A stretch of DNA of 64,000 nt. Origin: Nocardioides thalensis. Lineage in GTDB: Bacteria; Actinomycetota; Actinomycetes; Propionibacteriales; Nocardioidaceae. The notes beneath the pieces are model-generated. The model was not told where the DNA came from, searched no databases, and worked only from the letters and a program-made list of their open reading frames with translations. The stretch spans positions 3,867,501 to 3,931,500 of the forward strand of contig NZ_JACCFP010000001.1 in the NCBI RefSeq assembly GCF_013410655.1, given 5' to 3'. The translations under genes were made by a program, and so were the position numbers. This document shows, piece after piece, positions 33,400 through 42,292 of this stretch; the stretch's first letter is position 1; every line of letters begins with the position of its first letter.

Positions 33400-34530
33400 A
33401 TGAGCGAAGCCATCAGCCTACGGCGCAGCACCCTCGGCGCGCCCGGCGCCGGGTTGGCGCTCCGGAAGCGGCTGCGCGCGGTTGCCGACGCCGCAGTCCA
33501 CCCGCTGACCCTCGACGACGTCCTCGACCACTTCCACCCGCTGCGCCGCGACACCGAGCTGCGCGGCCGGATCGTGTCCGTCACCCCCGAGACCGCCGAG
33601 TCGGCGACGATCCTCATCAAGCCGGGCAAGGGCTGGACCGGCCACGTGCCCGGCCAGTACGTGCGCGTCGGCGTCGACGTCGACGGCGTCCGCCTGTGGC
33701 GCACCTACTCGCTGACCCACGGCCCGCGCCCCGACCGCAACATCAGCATCACCGTCAAGGCGATCCCCGACGGGGTCGTGTCGGGCCACCTGGTGCACCG
33801 CGCCCGGGCCGGCCAGCTGATCCACCTGGCACCGGCCGAGGGCGAGTTCACGCTGCCCACGCCACTGCCGGGCAAGCTGCTCCTCGTCACCGCCGGCTCG
33901 GGGATCACGCCGGTCATCGGGATGCTGCGCAACCTGTTCCTGCGCGCCACCCCGGTCGACGCCGACATCGTCCTCGTCTCGGTCAACCAGAGCGAGTCCA
34001 CCGCGATCTTCCGCGACGAGCTCCGCGAGCACGCCGCGAAGGGCCACATCACCCTGATCGAGCGGTTCGACGACCGCGACGGACTGCTCGACGTCGACAC
34101 GATCGACGCGCTGGTGCCCGACTACGCGGAGCGGCTGGCCTACGCGTGCGGCCCAGCGGGGCTCCTCGACGCGCTCGAGCAGCACCACGCCGAGCGCGGC
34201 CTCGAGCTGACCACCGAGCGCTTCCGCCCGGTCGCCCTCGCCACCGAGGGCGAAGGCGGCTCGGTCACGTTCACCAAGGCCGGGACCGAGGTGGAGGCCG
34301 ACGGCGCCACCCCGATCCTCGACGCCGCCGAGGCGGCCGGCGTCCTCATGCCCAGCGGTTGCCGGATGGGCATCTGCATGGGCTGCGTGCTTCCGATGAA
34401 GGAGGGCGCCGTGCGCGACCTGCGCACCGGCGAGCTCACGGTGGCCGTCCCGGGCGAGACCCACGCGGACGGCGTACCGATCCAGACCTGCATCAGCGCG
34501 CCGGCCGGCGCCTGCCGCATCGACCACTGA
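33400..34530 (+). CDS. Ferredoxin reductase with C-terminal 2Fe-2S domain (Rv3230c-like)
   Basis: A 376-residue flavin reductase that passes electrons from NADPH to the desaturase encoded next. The FAD domain has VPGQYVRVGV and RTYSLTHGP, the NAD(P) domain VTAGSGITPVIGML and YACGPAGLLDALE. The C-terminus is a plant-type ferredoxin with CRMGICMGC and a distant Cys in IQTCISAP as the 2Fe-2S ligands. In Mycobacterium tuberculosis the homologous pair Rv3230c-DesA3 makes oleic acid from stearoyl-CoA. The ATG at 33400 is 13 bp from the operon mate's ribosome-site region at the other end, and the desaturase follows after 13 bp. Confidence 0.9.
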   Translation: MSEAISLRRSTLGAPGAGLALRKRLRAVADAAVHPLTLDDVLDHFHPLRRDTELRGRIVSVTPETAESATILIKPGKGWTGHVPGQYVRVGVDVDGVRLWRTYSLTHGPRPDRNISITVKAIPDGVVSGHLVHRARAGQLIHLAPAEGEFTLPTPLPGKLLLVTAGSGITPVIGMLRNLFLRATPVDADIVLVSVNQSESTAIFRDELREHAAKGHITLIERFDDRDGLLDVDTIDALVPDYAERLAYACGPAGLLDALEQHHAERGLELTTERFRPVALATEGEGGSVTFTKAGTEVEADGATPILDAAEAAGVLMPSGCRMGICMGCVLPMKEGAVRDLRTGELTVAVPGETHADGVPIQTCISAPAGACRIDH

Positions 34531-34543
34531 CCGGAGGGAACCC

Positions 34544-35788
34544 ATGACCACCGTCACCAACAAGGCCGACAACCCGATCGCCCACCTGTCCGAGCAGGAC
34601 ATCGCCGAGATCGGCGAGAAGCTCGACGCGATCCGCCAGGAGGTCATCGACTCCCGCGGCGACGACGACGCGAACTACATCCGGGGGATGATCGACTTCC
34701 AGCGCAAGCTCGAGCTCGGCAGCCGCGCCGTACTCCTGTTCTCGGTGCTGCCCCCGGCGTGGCTGATCGGCACCGCCGGCCTGAGCGTCGCGAAGATCCT
34801 CGAGAACATGGAGATCGGGCACAACGTGCTCCACGGCCAGTGGGACTGGATGCGCGACTCGAAGATCCACTCGACGACCTGGGAGTGGGACAACGCGACC
34901 CCGGCCGAGAACTGGAAGCACTCGCACAACCAGGTACACCACACCTACACGAACATCATCGGCAAGGACAACGACCTCGGCTACGGCATCATGCGCGTCG
35001 ACGAGGAGCAGAAGTGGTACCCGATGTACCTCGCGCAGCCGCTGTGGAACTTCGTCAACGCCTGCTTCTTCGAGTACGGCATCGCGGCCTACGACCTCGA
35101 CCTCGGGCGGAACCTGTCCCGTCCGAAGGACAAGCGCCCCGAGTCGTTCAAGCGGGGCGTCAAGGCCACGCTGGCAAAGATCCGCAAGCAGGCGACCAAG
35201 GACTACGTCGTGCACCCGCTGCTGTCGGCGCCGACCGGCTCGCTGCTGCCCACGCTCGCCGCCAACTTCGTCGCCAACGTGGTGCGCAACCTGTGGTCGC
35301 ACTCGGTCATCATGTGCGGCCACTTCCCCGAGGGCGTCGAGACGTTCGAGCTCGCGTCGATCCCGGAGAAGGAGAGCCGCGGCGCCTGGTACCTCCGGCA
35401 GATGCTCGGCTCGGCCAACATCTCCGGCTCGAAGCTGATGCACATCATGACCGGCAACCTGTCGCACCAGATCGAGCACCACCTGTTCCCCGACCTGCCG
35501 AGCAACCGGTACGCCGAGGTCGCCCCGAAGGTGCGGGCGGTCTTCGACGAGTACGGGCTGACCTACCTCTCGCGGCCGCTGCCACAGCAGGTCGCCAGCG
35601 CCTGGCACAAGGTCGTCCGGCTGTCGTTCCCCAACGGCTGGCTCGAGACCACCAACGCCAAGAACCTCCCGCAGCAGCTGGCCGCCCTCTACAAGATCGC
35701 CACCGCCGACAAGCGCAAGCGGCGGGTCATGCTGCGGCTCCTGGAGCGGAAGGCCGCCGAGCAGCAGGAGCTCGCGACCGCCGCCTGA
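34544..35788 (+). CDS. Acyl desaturase, membrane di-iron (DesA3-like)
   Basis: A 414-residue integral membrane fatty-acyl desaturase. Three histidine boxes are present: HNVLH (H93-H97), HSHNQVHH (~126-133) and HQIEHH (~308-313), the ligands of the di-iron centre. It should introduce a cis double bond, probably at delta-9 of stearoyl-CoA, at the cytoplasmic face, adjusting membrane fluidity. Hydrophobic segments lie around 60-90 and 235-255. GGAGGG precedes the ATG. It is in an operon with the ferredoxin reductase and under the divergent PucR-type regulator. Confidence 0.92.
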   Translation: MTTVTNKADNPIAHLSEQDIAEIGEKLDAIRQEVIDSRGDDDANYIRGMIDFQRKLELGSRAVLLFSVLPPAWLIGTAGLSVAKILENMEIGHNVLHGQWDWMRDSKIHSTTWEWDNATPAENWKHSHNQVHHTYTNIIGKDNDLGYGIMRVDEEQKWYPMYLAQPLWNFVNACFFEYGIAAYDLDLGRNLSRPKDKRPESFKRGVKATLAKIRKQATKDYVVHPLLSAPTGSLLPTLAANFVANVVRNLWSHSVIMCGHFPEGVETFELASIPEKESRGAWYLRQMLGSANISGSKLMHIMTGNLSHQIEHHLFPDLPSNRYAEVAPKVRAVFDEYGLTYLSRPLPQQVASAWHKVVRLSFPNGWLETTNAKNLPQQLAALYKIATADKRKRRVMLRLLERKAAEQQELATAA

Positions 35789-35838
35789 TCGATGGGCGGG
35801 CGCCCCGGGGCCCGCGGCCGCCACGCGGGGCGGTGGGG

Positions 35839-35924
35839 TAACTCAGTGTTACGTCCGCTCCCTCGGTGCTGTGACCGCGAAATCGTGGTCACAGCACCCA
35901 CCGAGCGAACGTAACACTGAGTTA
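35839..35924. repeat. Long intergenic palindrome, 38-bp arms
   Basis: The left arm (35839-35876) begins TAACTCAGTGTTACGT and ends GCTGTGACC; the right arm (35887-35924) begins GGTCACAGC and ends ACGTAACACTGAGTTA. The arms match at 34 of 38 positions around a 10-bp centre. It starts 50 bp after the desaturase stop and lies 34 bp before the crotonase start on the same strand. It could form a very stable hairpin and may be a terminator or a REP-like element. Confidence 0.85.
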
Positions 35925-35958
35925 CTGCACGTCCGCCTGCCGCCGTACGATCATCGGC

Positions 35959-36759
35959 ATGAGCAACGTGAAGTGCGAGGTGGTCGGCGGGATCGCGACC
36001 GTGACCCTCAACCGCCCCGACAAGCTGAACGCGCTGACCCTGCCGCTCCTCGACGACCTGATCGCGACCGCCCACCGGCTGCGCAGGGACAAGAGCCTGC
36101 GCGCGGTGATCGTGGCCGGCGAGGGCGACGCGTTCTGCGCGGGCCTCGACTTCGCGACGGTGATGAAGAACCCGGCCGGCATCGCGAAGGCGTTCGCTCC
36201 GCGCCCGTGGCGGAGCGGGATGACCAACACGTTCCAGGAGGCGCCCTGGGCGTTCCGGCGGATCCCCGTCCCGGTGATCGCCGCGGTGCACGGGCACTGC
36301 CTCGGCGGCGGCATCCAGATCGCCCTGGGCGCGGACTTCCGCGTCGCCACGCCCGACTCGCGCTGGTCGGTGCTCGAGGGCAAGTGGGGCCTGATCCCCG
36401 ACATGTCCGGGATCCGCAGCCTGTCGGAGCAGATCGGCATGGACCAGGCCAAGTGGCTGACGATGAGCGCCGAGGTGATCGACGGGTCCCGCGCCGCCCA
36501 GATCGGCCTCGTCACCCGGCTCTCCAACGACCCGCTCGCCGAGGCACACCGGATGGCCGAGCAGCTCGCGGCGCGCTCCCCCGACGCGCTCGGTGCGGCC
36601 AAGCGGCTGTTCAACGACACCTGGACGGCGTCGCCGCGCAAGGTCTTCTCCCGCGAGCGCATCGAGCAGGCTTACCTGCTCGCCGCCCGCAACACCAAGG
36701 CCGCCCGCGAGGCCGCCTTCAAGAAGGCGGAGCCGGTCTACGGCCCGCGCAGCCGCTGA
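35959..36759 (+). CDS. Crotonase/enoyl-CoA hydratase family protein
   Basis: A 266-residue member of the crotonase superfamily. The oxyanion-hole segments are AGEGDAFCAGLDFATV and HGHCLGGGIQIALGADFR; RVATPDSRWSVLEGKWGLIP carries the catalytic region, where one of the two usual Glu residues is present. It acts on an acyl-CoA thioester, as a hydratase or isomerase. ATG at 35959 has no strong ribosome site. The gene is single, downstream of the long palindrome, and convergent with an SDR gene. Exact reaction unknown. Confidence 0.88.
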   Translation: MSNVKCEVVGGIATVTLNRPDKLNALTLPLLDDLIATAHRLRRDKSLRAVIVAGEGDAFCAGLDFATVMKNPAGIAKAFAPRPWRSGMTNTFQEAPWAFRRIPVPVIAAVHGHCLGGGIQIALGADFRVATPDSRWSVLEGKWGLIPDMSGIRSLSEQIGMDQAKWLTMSAEVIDGSRAAQIGLVTRLSNDPLAEAHRMAEQLAARSPDALGAAKRLFNDTWTASPRKVFSRERIEQAYLLAARNTKAAREAAFKKAEPVYGPRSR

Positions 36760-36762
36760 GGC

Positions 36763-37692
36763 TCAGGGGTAGCTGATCCCCGTCGTCCGCTCGCTGATCT
36801 CCCAGAGACGGCGGGCGGCGTCGCGGTCACGGGCCAGGCGAGTGCGGCCGACCAGGTGGGGCGGTCCCGCCATCTCGCCGCGGCCGCTGGGGCCGCAGTA
36901 GCTGTCGCCGGGCAGGTCGGCGGTCGCGGCCATCAGGGTCGGCCACGCGCCGGCGGCGGCGGACTGTGAGACCGCCTTCACGGCGGCGTCGAGGATCGAG
37001 GCGATGCCGCCCTGGGCGCGGCCGTACTGGCCGTTGGCGGCGAGGTGGGTGCCCGAGAACCCGGGGTGCGCGGCGAGCGCCTTGACCGGGTAGCCCGCGG
37101 CGCGCAGCCGGCGGTCGAGCTCGCCGGTGAACAGCAGGTTGGCGAGCTTGGACTGGCCGTAGACGTGCCACTTCCAGTACCGCCCCTCCTGCCGGGTCGG
37201 GTCGCCGAGCGGCGCCGACCGGGCGGTGCGGTGCATCGGCGAGGACACGGCGACCACGCGGCCGTCACCGCTCGCCGCGAGCTGCGGCAGCAGCAGACCG
37301 GTCAGCAGGAACGGGCCGAAGTGGTTGGTGGCCATCTGGAGCTCGAGGCCGTCGCTCGTCCGCTGGTAGGACGTGCCCATCACGCCCGCGTTGTTGACGA
37401 GTACGTCGATCGGGCCGTAACGCGCCGCGGCCGCCGCCCCGTGGCGCACCGAGTCGAGGTCGGCCAGGTCGACGGTGAGCAGCTCGAGCTCGGCCTTCGG
37501 CACCTCGTCCCGGATCGCCTCGGTCGCTGCCTCTGCCTTCGCGGGGTTGCGACCGGCGAGCACCACGCGCGCACCCTTGCGCGCCAGCTCGAGCGCTGTG
37601 TGGTGGCCGAGGCCGCCGATGGTGGGGCCGGTGACGACGATGGTCCTGCCGGTCTGGTCCGGGATGTCCGAGACGGTCCAGTGAGCGGTCAT
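36763..37692 (-). CDS. SDR family protein (retinol-dehydrogenase-like)
   Basis: A 309-residue short-chain dehydrogenase of the retinol dehydrogenase/protochlorophyllide reductase-like group. The Rossmann motif is TGPTIGGLGHHTALELARKG, with an atypical Pro-Thr in the glycine loop. VLAGRNPAKAEAA suggests NADPH use, NNAGVMG is beta-4, and the catalytic residues are in AVSSPMHR and YGQSKLANLL. The ~90-residue C-terminal part is the extended group-specific region. Starts at ATG 37692. It is convergent with the crotonase by 4 bp. Substrate unknown. Confidence 0.9.
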   Translation of the reverse strand: MTAHWTVSDIPDQTGRTIVVTGPTIGGLGHHTALELARKGARVVLAGRNPAKAEAATEAIRDEVPKAELELLTVDLADLDSVRHGAAAAARYGPIDVLVNNAGVMGTSYQRTSDGLELQMATNHFGPFLLTGLLLPQLAASGDGRVVAVSSPMHRTARSAPLGDPTRQEGRYWKWHVYGQSKLANLLFTGELDRRLRAAGYPVKALAAHPGFSGTHLAANGQYGRAQGGIASILDAAVKAVSQSAAAGAWPTLMAATADLPGDSYCGPSGRGEMAGPPHLVGRTRLARDRDAARRLWEISERTTGISYP

Positions 37693-37705
37693 GGGGCCCA
37701 GCGTG

Positions 37706-38521
37706 TCAGGGAGTGGTCGCGAGGTGGTCGACGATCCGCTGCCCGAGACCTGCGTCGCCGGTGACCGCGACGCTGCCGTCTCCCGGCGTACGGCGCCCGC
37801 CGGCCGCGGCGGTGAACGTCGCGCGGTCGAGCGCGACCCGCACGTCGGGATCCGCGGGGACCTCCAGCAGCCGCTGCCCGCGGCCGTCCTCGCCGATGAC
37901 GACGGCGACCTCCGGACTGCCCTCGACGGCCAGGACGGCGGTCGTGCCCACTGGGGGCTTCACCTTCTTGCCGACGATGAAGGGGAACGCCTCCGACAGG
38001 TAGTCGGCGACGTGCTGCGCCGCCGCGCTGTCCATCCCGCCCGGCCGGCCGACGGCGCGGCGTACGTCCTGCTCGTGCATCCACACGTCCAACGGACGGT
38101 TGCGCAGGAGCGTGCGCTGGGTCCATCCGATCAGCCCGAAGATGCCGGGCGCCGGCGCGGACGCGTCGGTGGGCGGGTCGGCCTGGAGCTGCTTGCTGCG
38201 GGTCTCGGTCGCGGACCTGATCTCCTCGATGATCGATGCGGGCGACCGGTCGCGGCGGGTGACGACGCCGATCTCGGTGAACTGGCCCATCGGACCGGTC
38301 ACGTGCGCGGGCTCGCCGATGTCGGCCGTCTCCTCCGGGCCGCCGGCGAGGATGCTCTCCAGGTGGGCGACGTGGGAGACGACCGCCTTGACGTCCCAGC
38401 CCGGGAGGTCGGTCGGCAGCGCCCACTCGTCATCGGCCAGCTCGGTGGCGACGGCCAGGAAGTCGCGGACCGCCAGCCGCCAGGTCTCGATGTACGCCGC
38501 CAGCGTCTGCTCGTCGCTCAT
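37706..38521 (-). CDS. Maleylpyruvate isomerase family mycothiol-dependent enzyme
   Basis: A 271-residue protein of the DinB/MDMPI-like family. The N-terminal four-helix part has LPTDLPGWDVKAVVSHVAHL, with the metal-binding His motif, and DVWMHEQDVRRAVGR, the second His motif typical of the mycothiol-dependent maleylpyruvate isomerases. The C-terminal ~80 residues are a small strand-rich domain (RVALDRATFTAAAGGRR). Most members have no known substrate and are thought to use mycothiol as cofactor. It is 13 bp from the SDR gene on the same strand, so the two may be co-transcribed. Confidence 0.88.
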   Translation of the reverse strand: MSDEQTLAAYIETWRLAVRDFLAVATELADDEWALPTDLPGWDVKAVVSHVAHLESILAGGPEETADIGEPAHVTGPMGQFTEIGVVTRRDRSPASIIEEIRSATETRSKQLQADPPTDASAPAPGIFGLIGWTQRTLLRNRPLDVWMHEQDVRRAVGRPGGMDSAAAQHVADYLSEAFPFIVGKKVKPPVGTTAVLAVEGSPEVAVVIGEDGRGQRLLEVPADPDVRVALDRATFTAAAGGRRTPGDGSVAVTGDAGLGQRIVDHLATTP

Positions 38522-38547
38522 GGAGCGACCTTAGGGCGTCCCGCGGC

Positions 38548-39174
38548 TCAACCGGAGACCAGTCCGACCGCGATGGCCAGCATCGTCACGCCGATCAGCA
38601 CGTCGAGCACGCGCCACGCCCGCTCGGTGGCGAGCAGCCGATGGGCGAGCCGGGCGCCGTACCCGAGGCACGAGAACCAGAGCAGGCTGGCGGCGCAGGC
38701 GCCCCCTACGAACCACCAGCGCCCGTCGCCGTGGCTGTTGGCGATCGACGCGAGCAGCACGACCGTGTCGAGGTAGACGTGCGGGTTGAGCCAGGTGAGT
38801 GCCAGCGCGGTCAGCGCGACGGCTCCGACCCGCGCTCCGCCGGCCTGCGCGGCCTCGAGCGACTGGCCTCCGCGTGCCGCTCGGCGGAACGCGAGTGCAC
38901 CGTAGACGGCGAGGAAGACCGCGCCGAGCCAGCGGGCGACCTCGACGCTCCACGGGGCGCTCTCGATCACCAGGGCCAGGCCGGCAACGCCCGCCACGAT
39001 GAGCACCAGGTCGGAGATCGCGCAGATCGCCACCACCACGGCCACGTGTCGTCGCGCGAGACCCTGGCGCAGCACGAAGACGTTCTGCGCGCCGATGGCG
39101 ACGATCAGGGACAGGCCGGCGCCGAGGCCGGCAGCGGTGGACGCGATCACGGCGTCGACGCTAGGTCCCTGCAC
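38548..39174 (-). CDS. LysE/ArgO family amino-acid exporter
   Basis: A 208-residue inner-membrane exporter with about six transmembrane helices. Family motifs are LSLIVAIGAQNVFVLRQGL (helix 1), ICAISDLVLIVAGVAGL, VFLAVYGALAFRRA and LALTWLNPHVYLDTVVLLA. It should export arginine, lysine or related basic amino acids. It is divergent from a LysG/ArgP-type regulator, the classical arrangement for this exporter. GTG at 39174 is the listed start; GTG at 39150 is an alternative. Confidence 0.9.
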   Translation of the reverse strand: MQGPSVDAVIASTAAGLGAGLSLIVAIGAQNVFVLRQGLARRHVAVVVAICAISDLVLIVAGVAGLALVIESAPWSVEVARWLGAVFLAVYGALAFRRAARGGQSLEAAQAGGARVGAVALTALALTWLNPHVYLDTVVLLASIANSHGDGRWWFVGGACAASLLWFSCLGYGARLAHRLLATERAWRVLDVLIGVTMLAIAVGLVSG

Positions 39175-39221
39175 CCGCTTCAGGCCAGCGAATGTTATTG
39201 AGGTTCCATTAGCATCGCTTC

Positions 39222-40097
39222 ATGTCGCCGCAACCCGCCCAGCTCGAGGCCCTCGTCGCCATCCTCGACCACGGCACCTTCGACGCGGCCGCCCGCGCGC
39301 TGCACGTGACGCCGAGCGCGGTCAGCCAGCGGATCCGCGCGCTCGAGTCCGCGGCGGGCCAGGTGCTGGTCCGCCGTACGACGCCGTGCCGGCCGACGGC
39401 CGCCGGCGAGGCGCTGGTCCGGTTGGCCCGCCAGACCCGGCTGTTGTACGACGAGGCGCGCGCCGCCCTGACGCCGGACGGTGGTGCGATCGCGCTGCCG
39501 GTCGCGGTCAACGCCGACTCGCTCGCCTCGTGGTTCCTCGACGTGCTGGCTGCCGCCTCGGAATGGGACCGGGTCGCCCTGCGCCTCCACGTCGAGGACC
39601 AGGCCTACTCCGCCGACCTGCTGCGCCGGGGCGACGCGCTCGCAGCGGTGACCAGCGACCCGACCGCCGTCCAGGGCTGCTCGGTCGAGCCGCTGGGCGT
39701 GCTGCGCTACCTGCCCGTCGCCGCTCCCGGGTTCGCGGAGCGGTGGCGCCGCGGCGGTCGACCCGACTGGGCGCGGATGCCGGTGCTCGTCTTCAACGAC
39801 CGCGACAGCCTCCAGCACGACCTGCTGCGACGGCGCGGTGTCGACTCCCCTGCCGTCGTGCACCACGTGCCGTCGTCGACGGAGTTCCACGAGGCGGTGC
39901 GGCTCGGCCTGGGCTGGAGCCTGCTCCCGCTGCCGCAGCTGGGGTCCGACGTCGAGGACGGGCGGCTGGTGCTGCTCCACGGCCGCGACCACGTCGACGT
40001 ACCCCTCTTCTGGCAGCGGTGGCGGCTCGACTCACCCACCCTCGACCGCCTCACGGACACCGTGCGCACCGCCGCCCGCGCCCACCTGCGCCGCTAG
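39222..40097 (+). CDS. LysR family regulator, LysG/ArgP type
   Basis: A 291-residue LysR-type activator. The winged helix-turn-helix is in LEALVAILDHGTFDAAARAL and HVTPSAVSQRIRALESAAGQ. The effector domain follows with VNADSLASWFLDVL and HHVPSSTEFHEAVRLGLGW, characteristic of the LysG/ArgP subgroup that senses basic amino acids and activates lysE or argO. It is divergent from the exporter with 47 bp between them, containing ATGTTATTGAGGTTCCATTA as the likely binding region. It ends directly at the repeat at 40100-40236. Confidence 0.92.
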   Translation: MSPQPAQLEALVAILDHGTFDAAARALHVTPSAVSQRIRALESAAGQVLVRRTTPCRPTAAGEALVRLARQTRLLYDEARAALTPDGGAIALPVAVNADSLASWFLDVLAAASEWDRVALRLHVEDQAYSADLLRRGDALAAVTSDPTAVQGCSVEPLGVLRYLPVAAPGFAERWRRGGRPDWARMPVLVFNDRDSLQHDLLRRRGVDSPAVVHHVPSSTEFHEAVRLGLGWSLLPLPQLGSDVEDGRLVLLHGRDHVDVPLFWQRWRLDSPTLDRLTDTVRTAARAHLRR

Positions 40098-40099
40098 CC

Positions 40100-40236
40100 C
40101 CGAGTCGGCAGAAGTTGTCGTCGAGACCGGCCCGAGTCGGCAGAAGGTCGCGCGAAAAATGCGCCGAGTCGGCAGAAGTTCTTTGCAAACTTCTGCCGAC
40201 TCGGCGTGCTGCGTCGGCGAACTTCTACCGACTCGG
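40100..40236. repeat. Symmetric intergenic repeat, CCGAGTCGGCAGAAGTT family
   Basis: Forward units CCGAGTCGGCAGAAGTT lie at 40100, 40132 (ending GAAGG) and 40164; inverted units AACTTCTGCCGACTCGG lie at 40188 and 40220 (one change). The central pair at 40164-40204 makes a 17-bp perfect stem with a 7-nt loop. The units share CCGAGTCGG with the repeats at 2840 and 28014 but have a different extension. It sits between the convergent lysG-like and fadE5-like genes. Confidence 0.85.
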
Positions 40237-40242
40237 GCTATC

Positions 40243-42102
40243 TCAGAAGGCGGCCTCGTCGAGATCCATCAGGTCCAGGTCGGTGGCCTGGGCGATGGCG
40301 ACCTCGGCGCTGATCTTCGGCAGCACCTGGTTGGCGAAGAACTGCGCCGCGGCGACCTTGCCCTCGTAGAACGCCTTGTCGCCACCGACGTCGCCCGCGA
40401 GCTTGTCGAGGGCGATCTCGGCACCGCGGAGCAGCAGCCACGCGACGACGACGTCGCCGAGGGTGAGCAGCAGGCGGCTGGTGTTGAGGCCGACCTTGTA
40501 GATGTTGCGGATCTCTTCCTGCGCCGACATCAGGTCGTTGATCATCAGCGTGACCAGGGCCTGCGCGTCGTCGAGCGCCTTGAGGAGGAGGCCGCGCTCC
40601 ACCTTCAAACGGCCGTTGCCGGCCTCGGACTCCGCGAACGCCTTGATCTCGTTGGCGAGGTGGCCGAGCGCGGTGCCGCCGTCCTTGACGATCTTGCGGA
40701 AGAAGAAGTCCTGGCCCTGGATCGCCGTGGTGCCCTCGTAGAGCGTGTCGATCTTGGCGTCCCGGACGTACTGCTCGATCGGGTACTCCTGGAGGAAGCC
40801 CGAGCCACCCAGGGTCTGCAGCGACTCGGTGCCGAGCAGGGTCCACGAGCGCTCCGAGCCGTAGCCCTTCACGATCGGGAGCAGCAGGTCGTTGAGCGCC
40901 TCGGCAAGCTTGTCGTCCTCACCCTTGGCCTTCGCGATCATCACCTGGTCCTGGATGGACGCGGTGTACATCACCAGGGAGCGCATGCCCTCGGCGTACG
41001 CCTTCTGGGTCATCAGCGACCGGCGTACGTCGGGGTGGTGGGTGATCGTGACGCGCGGGGCGGTCTTGTCGGCCGCCTGGGTCAGGTCGGGGCCCTGGAC
41101 GCGCTCCTTGGCGAACTCGAGCGCGTTGAGGTAGCCGGTCGACAGCGTGGAGATGGCCTTGGTGCCGACCATCATCCGGGCGTTCTCGATGACGTCGAAC
41201 ATCTGGCGGATGCCGTCGTGGACCTCGCCGAGCAGCCAGCCCTTGGCCGGCTCGCCGCCGCCGATCTGCGGGTCGCCGAACGTGACCTCGCAGGTGTTGG
41301 ACACCTTGATGCCCATCTTGTGCTCGACGTTGGTGACGTAGGCGCCGTTGCGCTCGCCGGTCAGCTCGCCGGTCTCGTGGTCGAAGTGGTGCTTCGGCAC
41401 GAGGAAGAGCGAGAGGCCCTTGGTGCCCGGGCCGCCGACGCCCTCGACGCCGCGCGGACGCGCGAGCACGAGGTGCATGATGTTCTCCTGAAGGTCCGAC
41501 TCGGCGCTGGTGATGAAGCGCTTCACGCCGGTGATGTTCCAGGAGCCGTCGTCGTTGGGCTCGGCGAACGTCTTGCCCGCGCCCACGTCGGAGCCCGCGT
41601 CGGGCTCGGTGAGCACCATGGTGGCGCCCCACAGGCGCTCGACCATGATCTCGGCGATCCGCTTGTCGCGGTCGTTGCCGTTCTCGTAGACGACCTTGGC
41701 GAAGAAGGGGCCCGCGGCGTACATCCAGATCGGGGTGTTGGCGCCGAGGATCATCTCCGCGGTGCTCCAGACGAGCGACGGCGGGGCGGTGGTGCCGCCG
41801 ATGGCCTCGGGCGTCGACAGGCTCCAGAAGCCCGACTCCATCCAGGTGTCGTAGCTCTTCTTGAACGACGCCGGCACCGGCGCGGTGTTGGTCTTCGGGT
41901 CGAACACCGGCGGGTTGCGGTCGCTGTCCTCGAACGACGCCGCGAGGTCCTCGCGCGAGATGCGCTCGACCTCGCTGAGGATCTCCTTGGCGGTGTCGAC
42001 GTCCATCTCCTCGAAGAGGCCCTGGCCGAGGACTTCCTGGCGACCGAGGAGCTCGAAGAGGTTGAACTCGATGTCGCGCAGGTTGCTCTTGTAGTGGCTC
42101 AC
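40243..42102 (-). CDS. Acyl-CoA dehydrogenase, FadE5-like
   Basis: A 619-residue FAD-dependent acyl-CoA dehydrogenase of the long FadE5 type, with an extra C-terminal helical domain beyond the usual ~380 residues. It catalyses the first oxidation of beta-oxidation on a broad range of acyl-CoAs. Visible motifs are WGATMVLTEPDAGSDVGAG (FAD), GVKRFITSAESD and LQTLGGSGFLQEYPIEQYVR, and DAKIDTLYEGTTAIQGQDFF (family end motif). The start GTG at 42102 gives the family-typical beginning SHYKSNLRDIEFNLFELLG and has GGTGGA at good spacing; GTG at 42111 is an alternative. Divergent from an Rrf2 regulator. Electrons should reach EtfBA and EtfD. Confidence 0.93.
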   Translation of the reverse strand: MSHYKSNLRDIEFNLFELLGRQEVLGQGLFEEMDVDTAKEILSEVERISREDLAASFEDSDRNPPVFDPKTNTAPVPASFKKSYDTWMESGFWSLSTPEAIGGTTAPPSLVWSTAEMILGANTPIWMYAAGPFFAKVVYENGNDRDKRIAEIMVERLWGATMVLTEPDAGSDVGAGKTFAEPNDDGSWNITGVKRFITSAESDLQENIMHLVLARPRGVEGVGGPGTKGLSLFLVPKHHFDHETGELTGERNGAYVTNVEHKMGIKVSNTCEVTFGDPQIGGGEPAKGWLLGEVHDGIRQMFDVIENARMMVGTKAISTLSTGYLNALEFAKERVQGPDLTQAADKTAPRVTITHHPDVRRSLMTQKAYAEGMRSLVMYTASIQDQVMIAKAKGEDDKLAEALNDLLLPIVKGYGSERSWTLLGTESLQTLGGSGFLQEYPIEQYVRDAKIDTLYEGTTAIQGQDFFFRKIVKDGGTALGHLANEIKAFAESEAGNGRLKVERGLLLKALDDAQALVTLMINDLMSAQEEIRNIYKVGLNTSRLLLTLGDVVVAWLLLRGAEIALDKLAGDVGGDKAFYEGKVAAAQFFANQVLPKISAEVAIAQATDLDLMDLDEAAF

Positions 42103-42171
42103 TTGTTCCACCGTTTCTCACTCGTTGTGGGGCGCGGGTCGTCCGCTGCCCGTCAGGTGACATCGCGAGGT

Positions 42172-42187
42172 GCTACTCGCGGGTAAC
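42172..42187 (-). promoter_or_regulatory. Palindromic motif upstream of FadE5-like gene
   Basis: GCTACTCGCGGGTAAC contains the palindrome TACTCG/CGGGTA. It lies ~70 bp upstream of the acyl-CoA dehydrogenase start. The same core with GGTAACTT occurs upstream of the EtfD-like gene and a similar one upstream of the CoA-ester lyases. Confidence 0.5.
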
Positions 42188-42292
42188 TTAATGATAGAGG
42201 GGGGTGCTAGCTGGGGCAAGCAGAGGTGGTGCACACCCCACGCGCGCGCAGATGTGCAGTGAACCGATCGAGCAATCTGACACACTGGACCC

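Noticed and set aside
40100..40236. Possible CRISPR array
   Set aside because: The repeats are short, change orientation and have no equal-length unique spacers; there are no cas genes.
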